A stretch of 60,413 nt of DNA, taken from positions 1-60,413 of the forward strand of contig JAKPOQ010000023.1 in assembly GCA_029547745.1 (NCBI GenBank). Reading direction: 5' to 3'. Numbering within the stretch: the first letter of the stretch is position 1; every line of letters begins with the position of its first letter. This document shows positions 53,035 to 60,413 of the stretch, one piece after another. Below the pieces are notes generated by a model. The model was not told the origin of the DNA. It was given only the letters and a program-made list of their open reading frames with translations, and ran no database searches. Source of the stretch: Actinomycetes bacterium (GTDB lineage: Bacteria; Actinomycetota; Thermoleophilia; UBA2241). The translations under genes and the position numbers were made by a program.

Positions 53035-54711
53035 CTACGGGGTCGGCGAGACGGCGGCGTAGGGCCGGTCGGCGTCCGCCCCGTGGCCGCCCGCGTCCGC
53101 GCCGTCGCTGCGGGCGCCCGCGCCGGTCACGAGCTTGAACACGTACACGTCGTCGCGCGCGTACACCGATCGATAACGCTGGTCGAGCACCAGGCGAGCG
53201 AGCGCGTCCTGGTGCAGCCGCCTGTCGATGCGATCGAAATACGCGGGGTGCTTCTCGTCGACGATCACGTACTCGGCGCCTTCGTACACCGGGAAGGTCA
53301 GCACGACGGGCCGCGCCGAGAGATGCGAGCCGACGTTGTTGTTGACCGAGACGACCACCCCGTCGGGCACCATCGCCACCGCTTCGTCGAGGACCTTGGC
53401 GTGCCCGGAGCGGGCGAAGTCCTTGCCCGAGGAGTGGGCGCCGGGGAGCGAGAAGGGCAACGGGCCGAGGAGGAAGTTGCCGAGCAGGGCGGCGAGCAAG
53501 ACGAGCAGCGCCATGTCGCGGCGCTGCAGCAGCTCGCCGCGCATCTCGGCCTCGGGCCTGCGGAAGCCGCCGCCCAGCCACCGCCACAGGCGCATAAGAC
53601 CGAGGACGGCGGCGGCGAAGATGAACGGCGTCTCGGCCGCCGTGTAGTGGAACTGGATGCTCCGTTGCCAGATCTGCGTCGACAGCCCGTTGAGGACGTA
53701 TTCCGGCACGGCGATGAGCAGGGTCAACGGGCTGAGCAGCGACACGAAACCGAAGGGCCACAGGAGCTCGGCGAAGTACTCCAGGTTGTCGGCGGAGAGC
53801 AGGTCGCCGGCGACCTGGAGCGGATGCGTCAACGCGTTCCCGACCACCCCGGAGGCGCTGTCGCCGTAGGCGGAGTACCGGTCGACGAACGGGCTCGGCC
53901 CGTCGTTGAAGTGCGGGATCACGACCCAGACGGCGAAGGCGAAGTAGGCGAGCGCCAAGCCGGTGAGGACGAGATGCCTCCAGGACCGCTTGCGGATGGC
54001 GAAGAAGACCCCCATGACGGCGAGGACGAGCGGGACCTCCTCCTTGCACGCCGCCGCGAGCACCAGGAAGGGGACCGCACGGCGCCAACGGTCCTCCTCG
54101 AGGAAGAGGAAGGCGAAGAGGAGGAAGGGGGTCGCCAGGGTCACCGGATGGAACTCGTTGAGCACGCCGTAACCCAACGCAGGGTAGAGGAGCAGGGCGC
54201 CGGCGAGAAGGACGCCGGCGCGGGGGTCGCGGGTCACCCGGGCGCCCAGCCGGTACGCCGGCCATGCTGACGTGGCGACGATCGCCGCCTGCAGGGTCAG
54301 CAACATCACCGGGCTCGGCCAGACCAGCCACGGCAGGGCGAAGAGAGCGAGGATCGGGTCGACGTGAGCCCCCAGCCGGCACATCTGACGGGCGTTCTCG
54401 TCCGCGGTCGTGATCTCGAGGAACCGACCGTGAGCGGTGTTGTAGACGGCCTGCACCATGTTGCCGAGGTCGAAACGACCCCCGTAGTACATGCGGAAGC
54501 GGAGCCAGGCGAGCAGGGCGAAGACGGCCGTGAAGGCGAGGGCGGCACCGACCACGTACCAGGCGCAGCGCCGGAAGAGGAGGGCTGACTCGTCGGCTCC
54601 GAGTTCTGTGACAGGGAGCAGGCGGCCGGGGGCGGGGGCGGGGCGGCGGGCGGCTCCGCCCGCCGCCCCGCCCCCGGCCGCCTGCTTCTTCGCGGCGCTC
54701 TTCCTGCCCAT
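53035..54711 (-). CDS. DUF2079 membrane protein
   Basis: A 558-residue polytopic protein (about 10 helices). The family block RFDLGNMVQAVYNTAHGRFLEITTADEN...RLGAHVDPILALFALPW is typical of DUF2079, a GT-C-like fold; QRSIQFHYTAAETPFIFAA and an extracytoplasmic C-terminal domain follow. ATG 54711 (MGRKSAAKKQ) overlaps the upstream stop (TGATG). Codons 9-31 are Gly/Ala/Pro and form a 30-bp hairpin. Likely an envelope glycosyltransferase, unproven. Confidence 0.85.
   Translation of the reverse strand: MGRKSAAKKQAAGGGAAGGAARRPAPAPGRLLPVTELGADESALLFRRCAWYVVGAALAFTAVFALLAWLRFRMYYGGRFDLGNMVQAVYNTAHGRFLEITTADENARQMCRLGAHVDPILALFALPWLVWPSPVMLLTLQAAIVATSAWPAYRLGARVTRDPRAGVLLAGALLLYPALGYGVLNEFHPVTLATPFLLFAFLFLEEDRWRRAVPFLVLAAACKEEVPLVLAVMGVFFAIRKRSWRHLVLTGLALAYFAFAVWVVIPHFNDGPSPFVDRYSAYGDSASGVVGNALTHPLQVAGDLLSADNLEYFAELLWPFGFVSLLSPLTLLIAVPEYVLNGLSTQIWQRSIQFHYTAAETPFIFAAAVLGLMRLWRWLGGGFRRPEAEMRGELLQRRDMALLVLLAALLGNFLLGPLPFSLPGAHSSGKDFARSGHAKVLDEAVAMVPDGVVVSVNNNVGSHLSARPVVLTFPVYEGAEYVIVDEKHPAYFDRIDRRLHQDALARLVLDQRYRSVYARDDVYVFKLVTGAGARSDGADAGGHGADADRPYAAVSPTP
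54618..54685 (-). repeat. 30-bp bulged inverted repeat inside the start of the DUF2079 gene
   Basis: Inner arms 54634-54653 and 54656-54675 pair over 20 bp around loop CT; after a 6-nt bulge the stem goes on for 10 bp (54618-54627 with 54676-54685). It lies 26 nt after the upstream stop and within codons 9-31. Confidence 0.85.
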
Positions 54712-55700
54712 CAGCCCTCCGTCCCCCCGGCGTCGACCCCGGTCCGGCTCCGCCCGCCCCTCATCGCCTCGGCGAGCGTCGCAAGGCCGGCGAACGCGAC
54801 CTCCACCGCAACGACCCACAGGCGCAGCAGCAGCGCCCACGCGAACGCGACCCCGCCGCCGAGTTCGCCGCCGAGCGCGGCGGCCAGCACCACCTCACGC
54901 ACGCCGATGCCGCCGGGAAAGACGAAGGCGACCATGCCCGCGACGTACGCCAAGGCGAAGGCCGCCGTCACGGCCGGCGCCAGCTCGCCGCCGACCGACA
55001 CCACGCCGGCGGCGAGCGTCCAGCACCCCAGGCCGGCCACGAACCAGCACGCCACGTACGCACCGAGCAGCGCCAGCACCCGGCGGAAGCCGAGGACCGC
55101 GCCGAGCGGCTCGCGGTGGAGGAGGCGCAGCAGATGGTCGGCGACGGGCCCGAACACACGCGGGTGCAAGAAGACGAGGATGACCGGGATACCGGCCAGG
55201 CTGAGCGCGACCGCCCCCTTGCGGTAGTCCAAGAACGGAAGCAGAAGACCGAGGGTCACGAGCGCCGCGCAGAAGCCGAGCGCCTGCTCGTAGACCATCG
55301 CCGCCGTCACACGCCTGGCGCTCAACCCCCGGCGCCGGCCGGCGAGGACACGGTCGACGATCATGAAGACGTTCCCGGGGATGTAGCGCGCCAGGATGGA
55401 CCGCGACCACGAGGCGACCGCCCAGGCCGCCGGAGCGCGCAGGGCGAAGGCGCGCAGGAGCAGGTGCCACGCCAGGCCCTGAGCGAGGTAGAAGCAGAGG
55501 AACGCGGCCGCCGAACAGACGAGCCAGGTCCAGCGGACCCTCCAGTCGTACGCCCTGACGTCACCCCATGACCTCACCAGGACGAGGACCACGAAGACGA
55601 CCGCGGCGGCGGCCAGAGCATACTGCGCCGCCTGCAGCGCGCGGCGCCGGCGGCGCCGCGCGCCGTCCTGCGGCGCCGCCATCAGCGAGGCGCCGGTCAC
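54711..55700 (-). CDS. Flippase-like membrane protein (LPG synthase TM family)
   Basis: A 329-residue protein with about eight helices of the UPF0104/lysylphosphatidylglycerol-synthase membrane-domain type: WSRSILARYIPGNVFMIVDRVLAG, FVFPGGIGVREVVLAA are family blocks. Such proteins sit in glycan clusters and may move lipid-linked intermediates. GTG 55700 overlaps the GT4 stop (GTGA). Confidence 0.85.
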   Translation of the reverse strand: MTGASLMAAPQDGARRRRRRALQAAQYALAAAAVVFVVLVLVRSWGDVRAYDWRVRWTWLVCSAAAFLCFYLAQGLAWHLLLRAFALRAPAAWAVASWSRSILARYIPGNVFMIVDRVLAGRRRGLSARRVTAAMVYEQALGFCAALVTLGLLLPFLDYRKGAVALSLAGIPVILVFLHPRVFGPVADHLLRLLHREPLGAVLGFRRVLALLGAYVACWFVAGLGCWTLAAGVVSVGGELAPAVTAAFALAYVAGMVAFVFPGGIGVREVVLAAALGGELGGGVAFAWALLLRLWVVAVEVAFAGLATLAEAMRGGRSRTGVDAGGTEG

Positions 55701-56830
55701 GGACGCTGCTCCAGGGCCGCAAGGAGGCGCCCGGCCACGGCCGCCGGCGTCAGCGCCCGCCAGTACAGGGCGAGCGCGGCCACGCCAAGAGCGCCACGCA
55801 GACGTTCGTCGAGGAGGCGCTCGACCGTGGCCGCCAAGGCCCGGCCGTCGCCAGGCGACACCAGCAGGGCGTCGACGCCGTCCTGGAGCAGCTCCCTGGC
55901 GGCGGCGGAGTCGCCCGTGACGACCGGCCGGCCGCAGGCGAGCGCCTCGTGGACCTTGGTCGGGACGACGCGCCGCGCCTTGGCGGACGTGCCGAACGCG
56001 CCCAGGCACACGTCGGCGGCGAGCGTCCGGGCGCGAAGCTGCGCCGGCGACTGCATGCCGACCCACTCCACGTTCTCGAGCGCGAGCCGCGCCGCCTCCG
56101 CACGCAGGGTCGCCGAAAGCTGACCCTCGCCGGCGAGGACGAAGCGCACCGGCCGGTCGCGAAGACGCGCCGCCGCGGCCAGCACCGTGTCGGCGCCGTG
56201 GAGCGGGCTCCACTTCCCGTACTGGAACACGACGAGCGGCTCGCCCGCCGAAAGGGGGCGGGCGGCGCCCGTCGCCTGCGGCTCCGGCAACGCCCCGACC
56301 GGCACGACCGCGAGACGCTCCCGCGGGACACCGAACCGGCTCCCGTAGAAGACCGCCTGCTCCCCCGTGTCCGCAAGGACGAGGTCGGCGCAGCCGAAGG
56401 CGACACGGTCGGCCACGGCAAGCGCTCCCCCGAGCGCCGAGCGCTCGGCGACCAGACCCCGGTCGGCGCTGAACGTGTCGCCGAGCGACACCAGGGGGTC
56501 GAAGACGAGCCGCGCCCGGCGCACGCCGGCGACGACCCTGGCGAAGGGCACGACCAGGTGGCCCGGGTAGCCGACGATGACGGCATCGGCGGCAAGGCGA
56601 CGGCGGTGCTGCGCCGCAAGCCGCGCGTGGGCGGCGAGCACGCCGCCCGCGACGCGCGCGGCGCCCGCCCCCGTCGCCATCGCCGCCGCGTCCAGAGCCG
56701 GCAGCGGGGCGCGGAACTCATGCACCGTCACGCCTCGCTCGCGCAGCCCGGCCAGCAGGACCGCGTTGCGCGGGTGATCGGGATCGTACGTCCCGAAGTA
56801 GGCGACGGCCCCGGTCACGGCCCCGGTCAC
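55697..56830 (-). CDS. Glycosyltransferase family 4-like
   Basis: A 377-residue GT-B glycosyltransferase: AYFGTYDPDHPRN at the start, FQYGKWSPLHGADTVLAAAARL, RFVLAGEGQLSATL, and the nucleotide-sugar motif KVHEALACGRPVVTGDS...E. The start is one of two GTG codons in a 12-bp duplication (GTGACCGGGGCC, 56830 and 56818); the longer ORF-track frame only reads the GT2 tail repeats. Acts on the cytosolic side. Confidence 0.87.
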   Translation of the reverse strand: MTGAVTGAVAYFGTYDPDHPRNAVLLAGLRERGVTVHEFRAPLPALDAAAMATGAGAARVAGGVLAAHARLAAQHRRRLAADAVIVGYPGHLVVPFARVVAGVRRARLVFDPLVSLGDTFSADRGLVAERSALGGALAVADRVAFGCADLVLADTGEQAVFYGSRFGVPRERLAVVPVGALPEPQATGAARPLSAGEPLVVFQYGKWSPLHGADTVLAAAARLRDRPVRFVLAGEGQLSATLRAEAARLALENVEWVGMQSPAQLRARTLAADVCLGAFGTSAKARRVVPTKVHEALACGRPVVTGDSAAARELLQDGVDALLVSPGDGRALAATVERLLDERLRGALGVAALALYWRALTPAAVAGRLLAALEQRP

Positions 56831-56846
56831 GGCTCCGCTCGGGGGA

Positions 56847-57956
56847 TCACGTCGCGGCGCGTCCCGCGGCGGCCGTGACCGCTCCCCCGGGCTCCCGGTC
56901 GGCCCCCGGACCGGGGGCTCCATCGGTCTGCCCGGAGCCGACTCCGTCGGTCTGCCCGGGTTCGGCTCCGTCGGTCTGCCTGGGGCCGACCTTCGCAGCT
57001 GCGGTCTCATTCTCGCCGGGTCCCACGACCCGTTCGACGCCGCCGGGCTCGGGCCCGCTCCCGGCCCTGGAGTTCACGATGAGCTCGCTGAGCAGACCGA
57101 GCGAGACGAGCTGCACGCCGACGACGATGAGAAGGACGCCGAGCAGAAGCAGGGGCCGGTCGCTGAGCGGATGACCGAAGGCGAGCTTGTCGACGGTGAG
57201 GTACACGCTGATGACAAGCCCGGCGAGGAAGAGCAAGGTCCCGATGCCTCCGAACAGGTGCTGGGGTCGGCTGCGATAGTGGCCGAGGAACAGAACCGTC
57301 AGGAGGTCGAGGTACCCGCGAGCGAAGCGCTGCCAGCCATACTTCGACTTGCCCGTCGTCCTCCGTCGATGCGCGACGCGCACCTCACCGACACGGAAGC
57401 CCTGCTGTGCCGCCACCACCGGGATGTAGCGGTGCAGCTCGCCGTAGATCGCCACCGAGTCGACGACCTCGCGCCGATAAGCCTTGAACCCGCAGTTGAA
57501 GTCGTGGAGCGGGATGCCGGTGGTCCGCCGCACGGTCCAGTTGAAGAACCGCGAGGGTACCTTCTTGCCGGCCGGGTCCTGGCGCGCCTGCTTCCAGCCC
57601 GACACGAGGTCGTACCCCTCATCGAGCGCGGCGAGCAGCTTGCCGATCTCGCGCGGGTCGTCCTGGCGGTCGCCGTCCATCGTCACCACGACCCCGCCAC
57701 GCGAGGCGGCGAACCCGTGGGCGAGCGCCGCCGCCTTGCCGAAGTTGCGCCGGAGCTTGACGATGCGCACGTCTGCGCGGCCAGTCGCGAGGCGTTCCAT
57801 CTCGGCGAAGGAACCGTCCGTCGAACCGTCGTCGACGAACACGACCTCGTACGGGCGGCCGAGCTCGCCGAGCGCGGTATCGAGCTCGTCGAGCAGCGGC
57901 GCGAGACTGGCGACCTCGTTGTAGACGGGGATGACAAGCGAGAGAAGACCGTCCAT
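56847..57956 (-). CDS. GT2 polyprenyl-phosphate glycosyltransferase
   Basis: A 369-residue DPM1/GtrB-like enzyme: LVIPVYNEVASL, VVFVDDGSTDGS, VTMDGDRQDDP (metal-binding Asp residues), LHDFNCGFKAYRREV, RRTTGKSKYG, then two membrane helices (about 230-300). It moves a sugar from a nucleotide donor to a polyprenyl phosphate, feeding GT-C enzymes. The C-terminal tail has three 8-residue repeats (xxGQTDGx). Confidence 0.92.
   Translation of the reverse strand: MDGLLSLVIPVYNEVASLAPLLDELDTALGELGRPYEVVFVDDGSTDGSFAEMERLATGRADVRIVKLRRNFGKAAALAHGFAASRGGVVVTMDGDRQDDPREIGKLLAALDEGYDLVSGWKQARQDPAGKKVPSRFFNWTVRRTTGIPLHDFNCGFKAYRREVVDSVAIYGELHRYIPVVAAQQGFRVGEVRVAHRRRTTGKSKYGWQRFARGYLDLLTVLFLGHYRSRPQHLFGGIGTLLFLAGLVISVYLTVDKLAFGHPLSDRPLLLLGVLLIVVGVQLVSLGLLSELIVNSRAGSGPEPGGVERVVGPGENETAAAKVGPRQTDGAEPGQTDGVGSGQTDGAPGPGADREPGGAVTAAAGRAAT
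56921..56992 (-). repeat. Three 24-bp tandem repeats in the GT2 tail
   Basis: Units 56921-56944, 56945-56968 and 56969-56992 share YRTCGGTCTGCCYGGRKYCG, coding 8-residue repeats such as AEPGQTDG and VGSGQTDG. In-frame length change would not harm the catalytic domain. Confidence 0.8.
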
Positions 57957-57979
57957 GACGGCCCCAAAGGATACAACCT

Positions 57980-58012
57980 GGGGGCGGGCGGCCGGTACGG
58001 CCGCCCGCCCCC
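57980..58012 (-). terminator. Hairpin directly after the small hypothetical gene
   Basis: GGGGGCGGGCGGCC and its exact complement enclose GGTAC-type loop bases; 14-15 bp. It begins 1 nt past the stop of the 58014 gene and is followed on the minus strand by AGGTTGTATCCTTT. Likely terminator or attenuator before the GT2 operon. Confidence 0.6.
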
Positions 58013-58013
58013 G

Positions 58014-58259
58014 CTACCGCCGCCCTCTCGCCTGCGCCTCGTCCGCGTGGCCGGCGACGTCGTCCGGCGGCTCGAGCCCGTCTTCCTGCCCCGCTCCCGC
58101 CAGGAGGTCGAAGGTACGGCGGCCGATCACGACCACGCTCTCGTTCACGTCGCTGTTGAGCAGCGCCGCGAGACGCGGGTTCGCGACCTTCAGCTTCATG
58201 CCGAAGAAGTCGATCTCGTTCTGGCCGGAGCCGCTCGCCTGATCGTCTGCACTGCTCAT
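58014..58259 (-). CDS. Small hypothetical protein
   Basis: An 81-residue protein: MSSADDQASG, then a compact core NEIDFFGMKLKVANPRLAALL, VNESVVVIGRRTFDLLAG and an acidic/charged tail. No family recognised. ATG 58259 is chosen because upstream codons are the 21-bp repeats. It precedes the GT2 gene beyond a hairpin. Confidence 0.6.
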   Translation of the reverse strand: MSSADDQASGSGQNEIDFFGMKLKVANPRLAALLNSDVNESVVVIGRRTFDLLAGAGQEDGLEPPDDVAGHADEAQARGRR

Positions 58260-58303
58260 CGCTTCGCCTATCGGCCGTTCTGGCTGATCTCTTAGCCAGG
58301 CAG

Positions 58304-58366
58304 GCGGATGTACCAGCCCGCCGAGCGCATGTACGAGTCCGGCGAGCGGATGTACCAGCCCGGCGA
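58304..58366. repeat. Three 21-bp tandem repeats before the riboswitch
   Basis: Units 58304-58324, 58325-58345 and 58346-58366 share GCGSATGTACSAGYCCGSCGA. Seven codons long in every frame (plus strand MYQPAER, MYESGER, MYQPGDC). They lie between the small gene and the riboswitch. Confidence 0.75.
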
Positions 58367-58423
58367 TTGCCGTCCTCACCGTGCTGCGCTAGGATCACGA
58401 CCGCCAATCATCATCGATGGCGC

Positions 58424-58591
58424 GCGGCTAGTGCCCTCGAGGGAAGCCGGTGTGAATCCGGCGCGGTCCCGCCGCTGTGACCGGTCGCCGCCTCTGCGTT
58501 CTCCTGTAGGAGAGTCACTGGACCTGACGGTCCGGGAAGGCAGCGGAGGCGTGTGTGGTACGACCGGGAGCCAGAAAACCTGCTGAGCCGC
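58424..58591 (+). promoter_or_regulatory. Cobalamin riboswitch
   Basis: The conserved core reads GAAGCCGGTGTGAATCCGGC, then GCGGTCCCGCCGCTGTGA (58443-58480), and the 3' element GAGCCAGAAAACCTGC (58568-58583). GCGGCT (58424-58429) and AGCCGC (58586-58591) close P1. It would sense B12 and control the two DUF4430 genes downstream. Confidence 0.93.
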
Positions 58592-58592
58592 C

Positions 58593-58693
58593 TGCGAAGC
58601 TGTTTCCCACGCGGATGGGTGCTCGCACGAGCGGACGATCACCCCGTTGTGAGAACAGCGGGGTTTGCTTCGTTAAGCAGCAACAGCTTCGCA
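58593..58693 (+). promoter_or_regulatory. Riboswitch expression platform
   Basis: TGCGAAGCTGTT (58593-58604), right after P1, is the exact complement of AACAGCTTCGCA (58682-58693). This stem would enclose the terminator hairpin. CGGATGGG also occurs after each arm. The balance of these helices presumably decides between termination and read-through. Confidence 0.55.
58642..58674 (+). terminator. Intrinsic terminator under riboswitch control
   Basis: CCCCGTTGT-GAGA-ACAGCGGGG (9 bp, one G-U) followed by TTTGCTTCGTT. It lies between the riboswitch and the first DUF4430 gene, 57 nt before its ATG. Confidence 0.75.
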
Positions 58694-58730
58694 CGGATGG
58701 GCGAGCGCCCGGCGCCGGAAAGGAGTCCCC

Positions 58731-59861
58731 ATGCTGCGACGCTCTACCCTCCTCTCGCGAATCACACTCGCCACACTCACTGCACTGGCCCTCTTCGCGC
58801 TGGCGGCCCCGGCGGCGTTCGCCGTGTCGACCGCGGTGCGTGTGGAAGGGTCGCCCTACGAGGTCGCGCCGGAGACCACCGTGAGCGTCCCCGACTCCGG
58901 GACGGTAGTCGACACCGACGGCACGTCGTTCAGCTACCGAACGGGGGCGAACGCGCTCGCCGCTCTGGACCGCGCCGCAGCGTTGCGCGGATTCATCTAC
59001 AGCTTCAACACCTTGTACGGCGCCCCGTTCCTCGAGATGGTCGCCGGGCTCAGCGCCGACCCGTCCGACTGGTCAAACGGCTGGACATACATGGTGAACG
59101 GGGTCGGGTACCCGATCCTCGACATGGGCGCGGCGGACTGCATCCTGCGTACGGGCGACCGCGTCGTGTTCACCCAGAACCCCGACGCGACGTTCTCGCG
59201 TGGCGCGAAGCTCCTGCGGCTTCGCCTTGCTCCCAGGCCCGGGGTCGAGCCCGGCGACACGATCCGCATCACTGTGGTCGGCGACGACGTCGCCAAGGCG
59301 AACAGCGCCGCCGAGGCGGAGCGCTGGGGTCTCGACCCGGTCGCCGATCCCAGCTTGGTCGAACCCCCTGCGGGGTTCGCCGCCGTGCCCGGCGCTACCC
59401 TCCACGTAGGCAGCCGCGTGTATGTCGACGGCGCCGGCGACGCGGCCGACGGCACAGTCGCGATCTCCGACCTGCCCAGAGGCACCTACGGCGTCTGGGC
59501 CGAGGTGGCGATGGACGATTCGTTCAGCTACGTGCGCTCCGCCGTGACGCGGATCGATGTGAACGACGGCGCCAGGATCTCCGGGCTGCGCGTGAGCCCG
59601 TCGCCCTACCGCGCCGGTCGCCGTATGGCGATCCGCTTCCGTCTCGACAAGCGGGCCACCGTCAGCGCCCGGATCGTGAACAACAAGGGGCGCGTCGTGG
59701 CCAAGCTGGGGGCCCGCACGCTGAATGCCGGTTCGCGCATCCTCTACTGGGGAGGCAGGGCCCAGACCGCGCTGACCTCCCACCTGACGGTGAAGGTGCA
59801 GAGCGTCGACAGTTGGAGCCGCAGCGTCACTGCTACGACGAGCGTGAGAGTGGTGCGCTGA
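58731..59861 (+). CDS. Secreted DUF4430 protein under B12 control
   Basis: A 376-residue exported protein. Signal peptide TLTALALFALAAPAAFA; then a DUF4430 (transcobalamin C-terminal-like) domain, about 60-150, with GFIYSFNTLYGAPFLEMVAGL and NGWTYMVNGVGYPILDMG; a further beta region; and a C-terminal Ig/FlgD-like repeat (ISGLRVSPSPYRAGRRMAIRFRL). ATG with AAAGGAG upstream. By its riboswitch it probably binds B12 or a related corrinoid outside the cell. Confidence 0.87.
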   Translation: MLRRSTLLSRITLATLTALALFALAAPAAFAVSTAVRVEGSPYEVAPETTVSVPDSGTVVDTDGTSFSYRTGANALAALDRAAALRGFIYSFNTLYGAPFLEMVAGLSADPSDWSNGWTYMVNGVGYPILDMGAADCILRTGDRVVFTQNPDATFSRGAKLLRLRLAPRPGVEPGDTIRITVVGDDVAKANSAAEAERWGLDPVADPSLVEPPAGFAAVPGATLHVGSRVYVDGAGDAADGTVAISDLPRGTYGVWAEVAMDDSFSYVRSAVTRIDVNDGARISGLRVSPSPYRAGRRMAIRFRLDKRATVSARIVNNKGRVVAKLGARTLNAGSRILYWGGRAQTALTSHLTVKVQSVDSWSRSVTATTSVRVVR

Positions 59862-59862
59862 C

Positions 59863-60413
59863 GTGAGCACGGCACGCTCGCCGGTGCCGCGGCCCTTCGG
59901 TCGCGGTCTGCTCAGGGTCGGCGCCCTGGCGGCGTTGCTCGCCGCGCTGCTCGTCATGGCCGCCTGCGGCGGCGGTGGCGAGCGCGGCACGGCGGCGAGC
60001 GACGGACGGACCCCGGAGGACGGCGAGATCCGTCTTGTCGTGTCGCGCGACTTCGGCGCCGAGGTGCTGCGCGACGTCGTCGTGCCGGCCGAGGCGCCGA
60101 CCGACGTCCTGCGCGTGCTTGCCGAGAACGCGGAGCTCGACACCGGCTATGGCGGGCAGTTCGTCAACGGCATCGACGGGCTGAAGTCCACGTTCGGCGG
60201 CGGCAGCGCCGACGCCGCTGACTGGTTCTACTGGGTGGACGGCGTCCTCGGCGACGTCGGCGCCGCCGACTGGAAGCTCAAGGGCGGCGAGACCGTCTGG
60301 TGGGACTACCACCGCTGGGCCGACGCCATGATGCTCCCGCTCGCCCTCCATGCGTTCCCGCGCCCGTACACAGGGCGGCCACTCGCGGTGACGGCCGCGG
60401 CCGACGTCGCCGG
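59863..60413 (+). CDS. DUF4430 lipoprotein, 3' end outside window
   Basis: The frame opens at GTG 59863, 2 nt after the previous stop, and is open to the window end, so the ORF track misses it. Lipobox LLVMAAC after a hydrophobic stretch; then a DUF4430 domain with ADWFYWVDGVLGDVGAADWKLKGGETVWWDYHRW. Same transcript and riboswitch as the preceding gene. A surface-anchored partner that hands cobalamin to a transporter is a reasonable inference. Confidence 0.85.
   Translation, partial: MSTARSPVPRPFGRGLLRVGALAALLAALLVMAACGGGGERGTAASDGRTPEDGEIRLVVSRDFGAEVLRDVVVPAEAPTDVLRVLAENAELDTGYGGQFVNGIDGLKSTFGGGSADAADWFYWVDGVLGDVGAADWKLKGGETVWWDYHRWADAMMLPLALHAFPRPYTGRPLAVTAAADVA

Noticed and set aside
58308-58586. 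92-aa plus-strand ORF over the repeats and riboswitch
   Set aside because: It runs through the conserved B12 riboswitch core, so protein coding there is unlikely.

Overview
The window is about 70% G+C, almost fully coding, and reads as a chromosomal segment of a high-GC actinobacterium. Many genes start with GTG, most operon junctions overlap by 1-4 bases (ATGA, GTGA, TGATG), several promoters have a TANNNT box close to the start, and the families fit Actinomycetota: lipoprotein PstS, DUF2207 and DUF2079 proteins, XpaC/TelA, rubrerythrin and DUF4430 proteins under a B12 riboswitch. A deep lineage (Thermoleophilia- or Coriobacteriia-like) is my guess. I see no rRNA, tRNA, phage, insertion sequence or CRISPR array.

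Layout. 1-957: 3' end of a secreted Ig-like repeat protein. 1250-8716 (minus): complete phosphate locus phoP-phoR, pstS-pstC-pstA-pstB-phoU; phoP and pstS share one promoter design (11-bp PHO-like direct repeat, then 10 nt, then the -10). 8963-12765: amino-acid oxidase, HAD phosphatase, universal stress protein, Nramp transporter. 12931-15848: ArsR repressor with operator and a Zn/Cd P-type ATPase. 15901-25945: small redox and stress genes (ABM monooxygenase, Prx-like protein, rubrerythrin), membrane proteins and three NAD(P)-fold proteins. 25994-30542: MFS transporter, MMPL transporter with its TetR regulator. 30731-34039: XpaC-TelA pair facing an RDD protein. 34198-38516: DUF5131, MsrB, cupin, a glutaredoxin-DUF302 fusion and a second FAD oxidoreductase with an odd leader. 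38535-46031 (minus): ECF sigma and anti-sigma, then FAS-II genes fabZ-fabH-fabD-fabG-fabF-accD-accA. 46105-51126: heterodimeric ABC exporter, Nudix hydrolase, MBL-fold hydrolase. 51203-58259: envelope glycan genes (PIG-V-like and DUF2079 membrane proteins, flippase-like protein, GT4, GT2). 58424-60413: cobalamin riboswitch with terminator in front of two secreted DUF4430 proteins, the second cut by the window end.

The most unusual signal is structural. At least five operon junctions carry a very long, nearly perfect inverted repeat (18-30 bp stems) 17-87 nt after the upstream stop codon, inside the first codons (or over the start codon) of the next gene. Other points of interest are short ATG/GTG-bearing tandem repeats whose mini-ORFs overlap stop-to-start, a G6 tract where accD has lost the stop that would overlap the accA start, and enzyme homologues that lack key catalytic residues (Prx-like protein, SDR).
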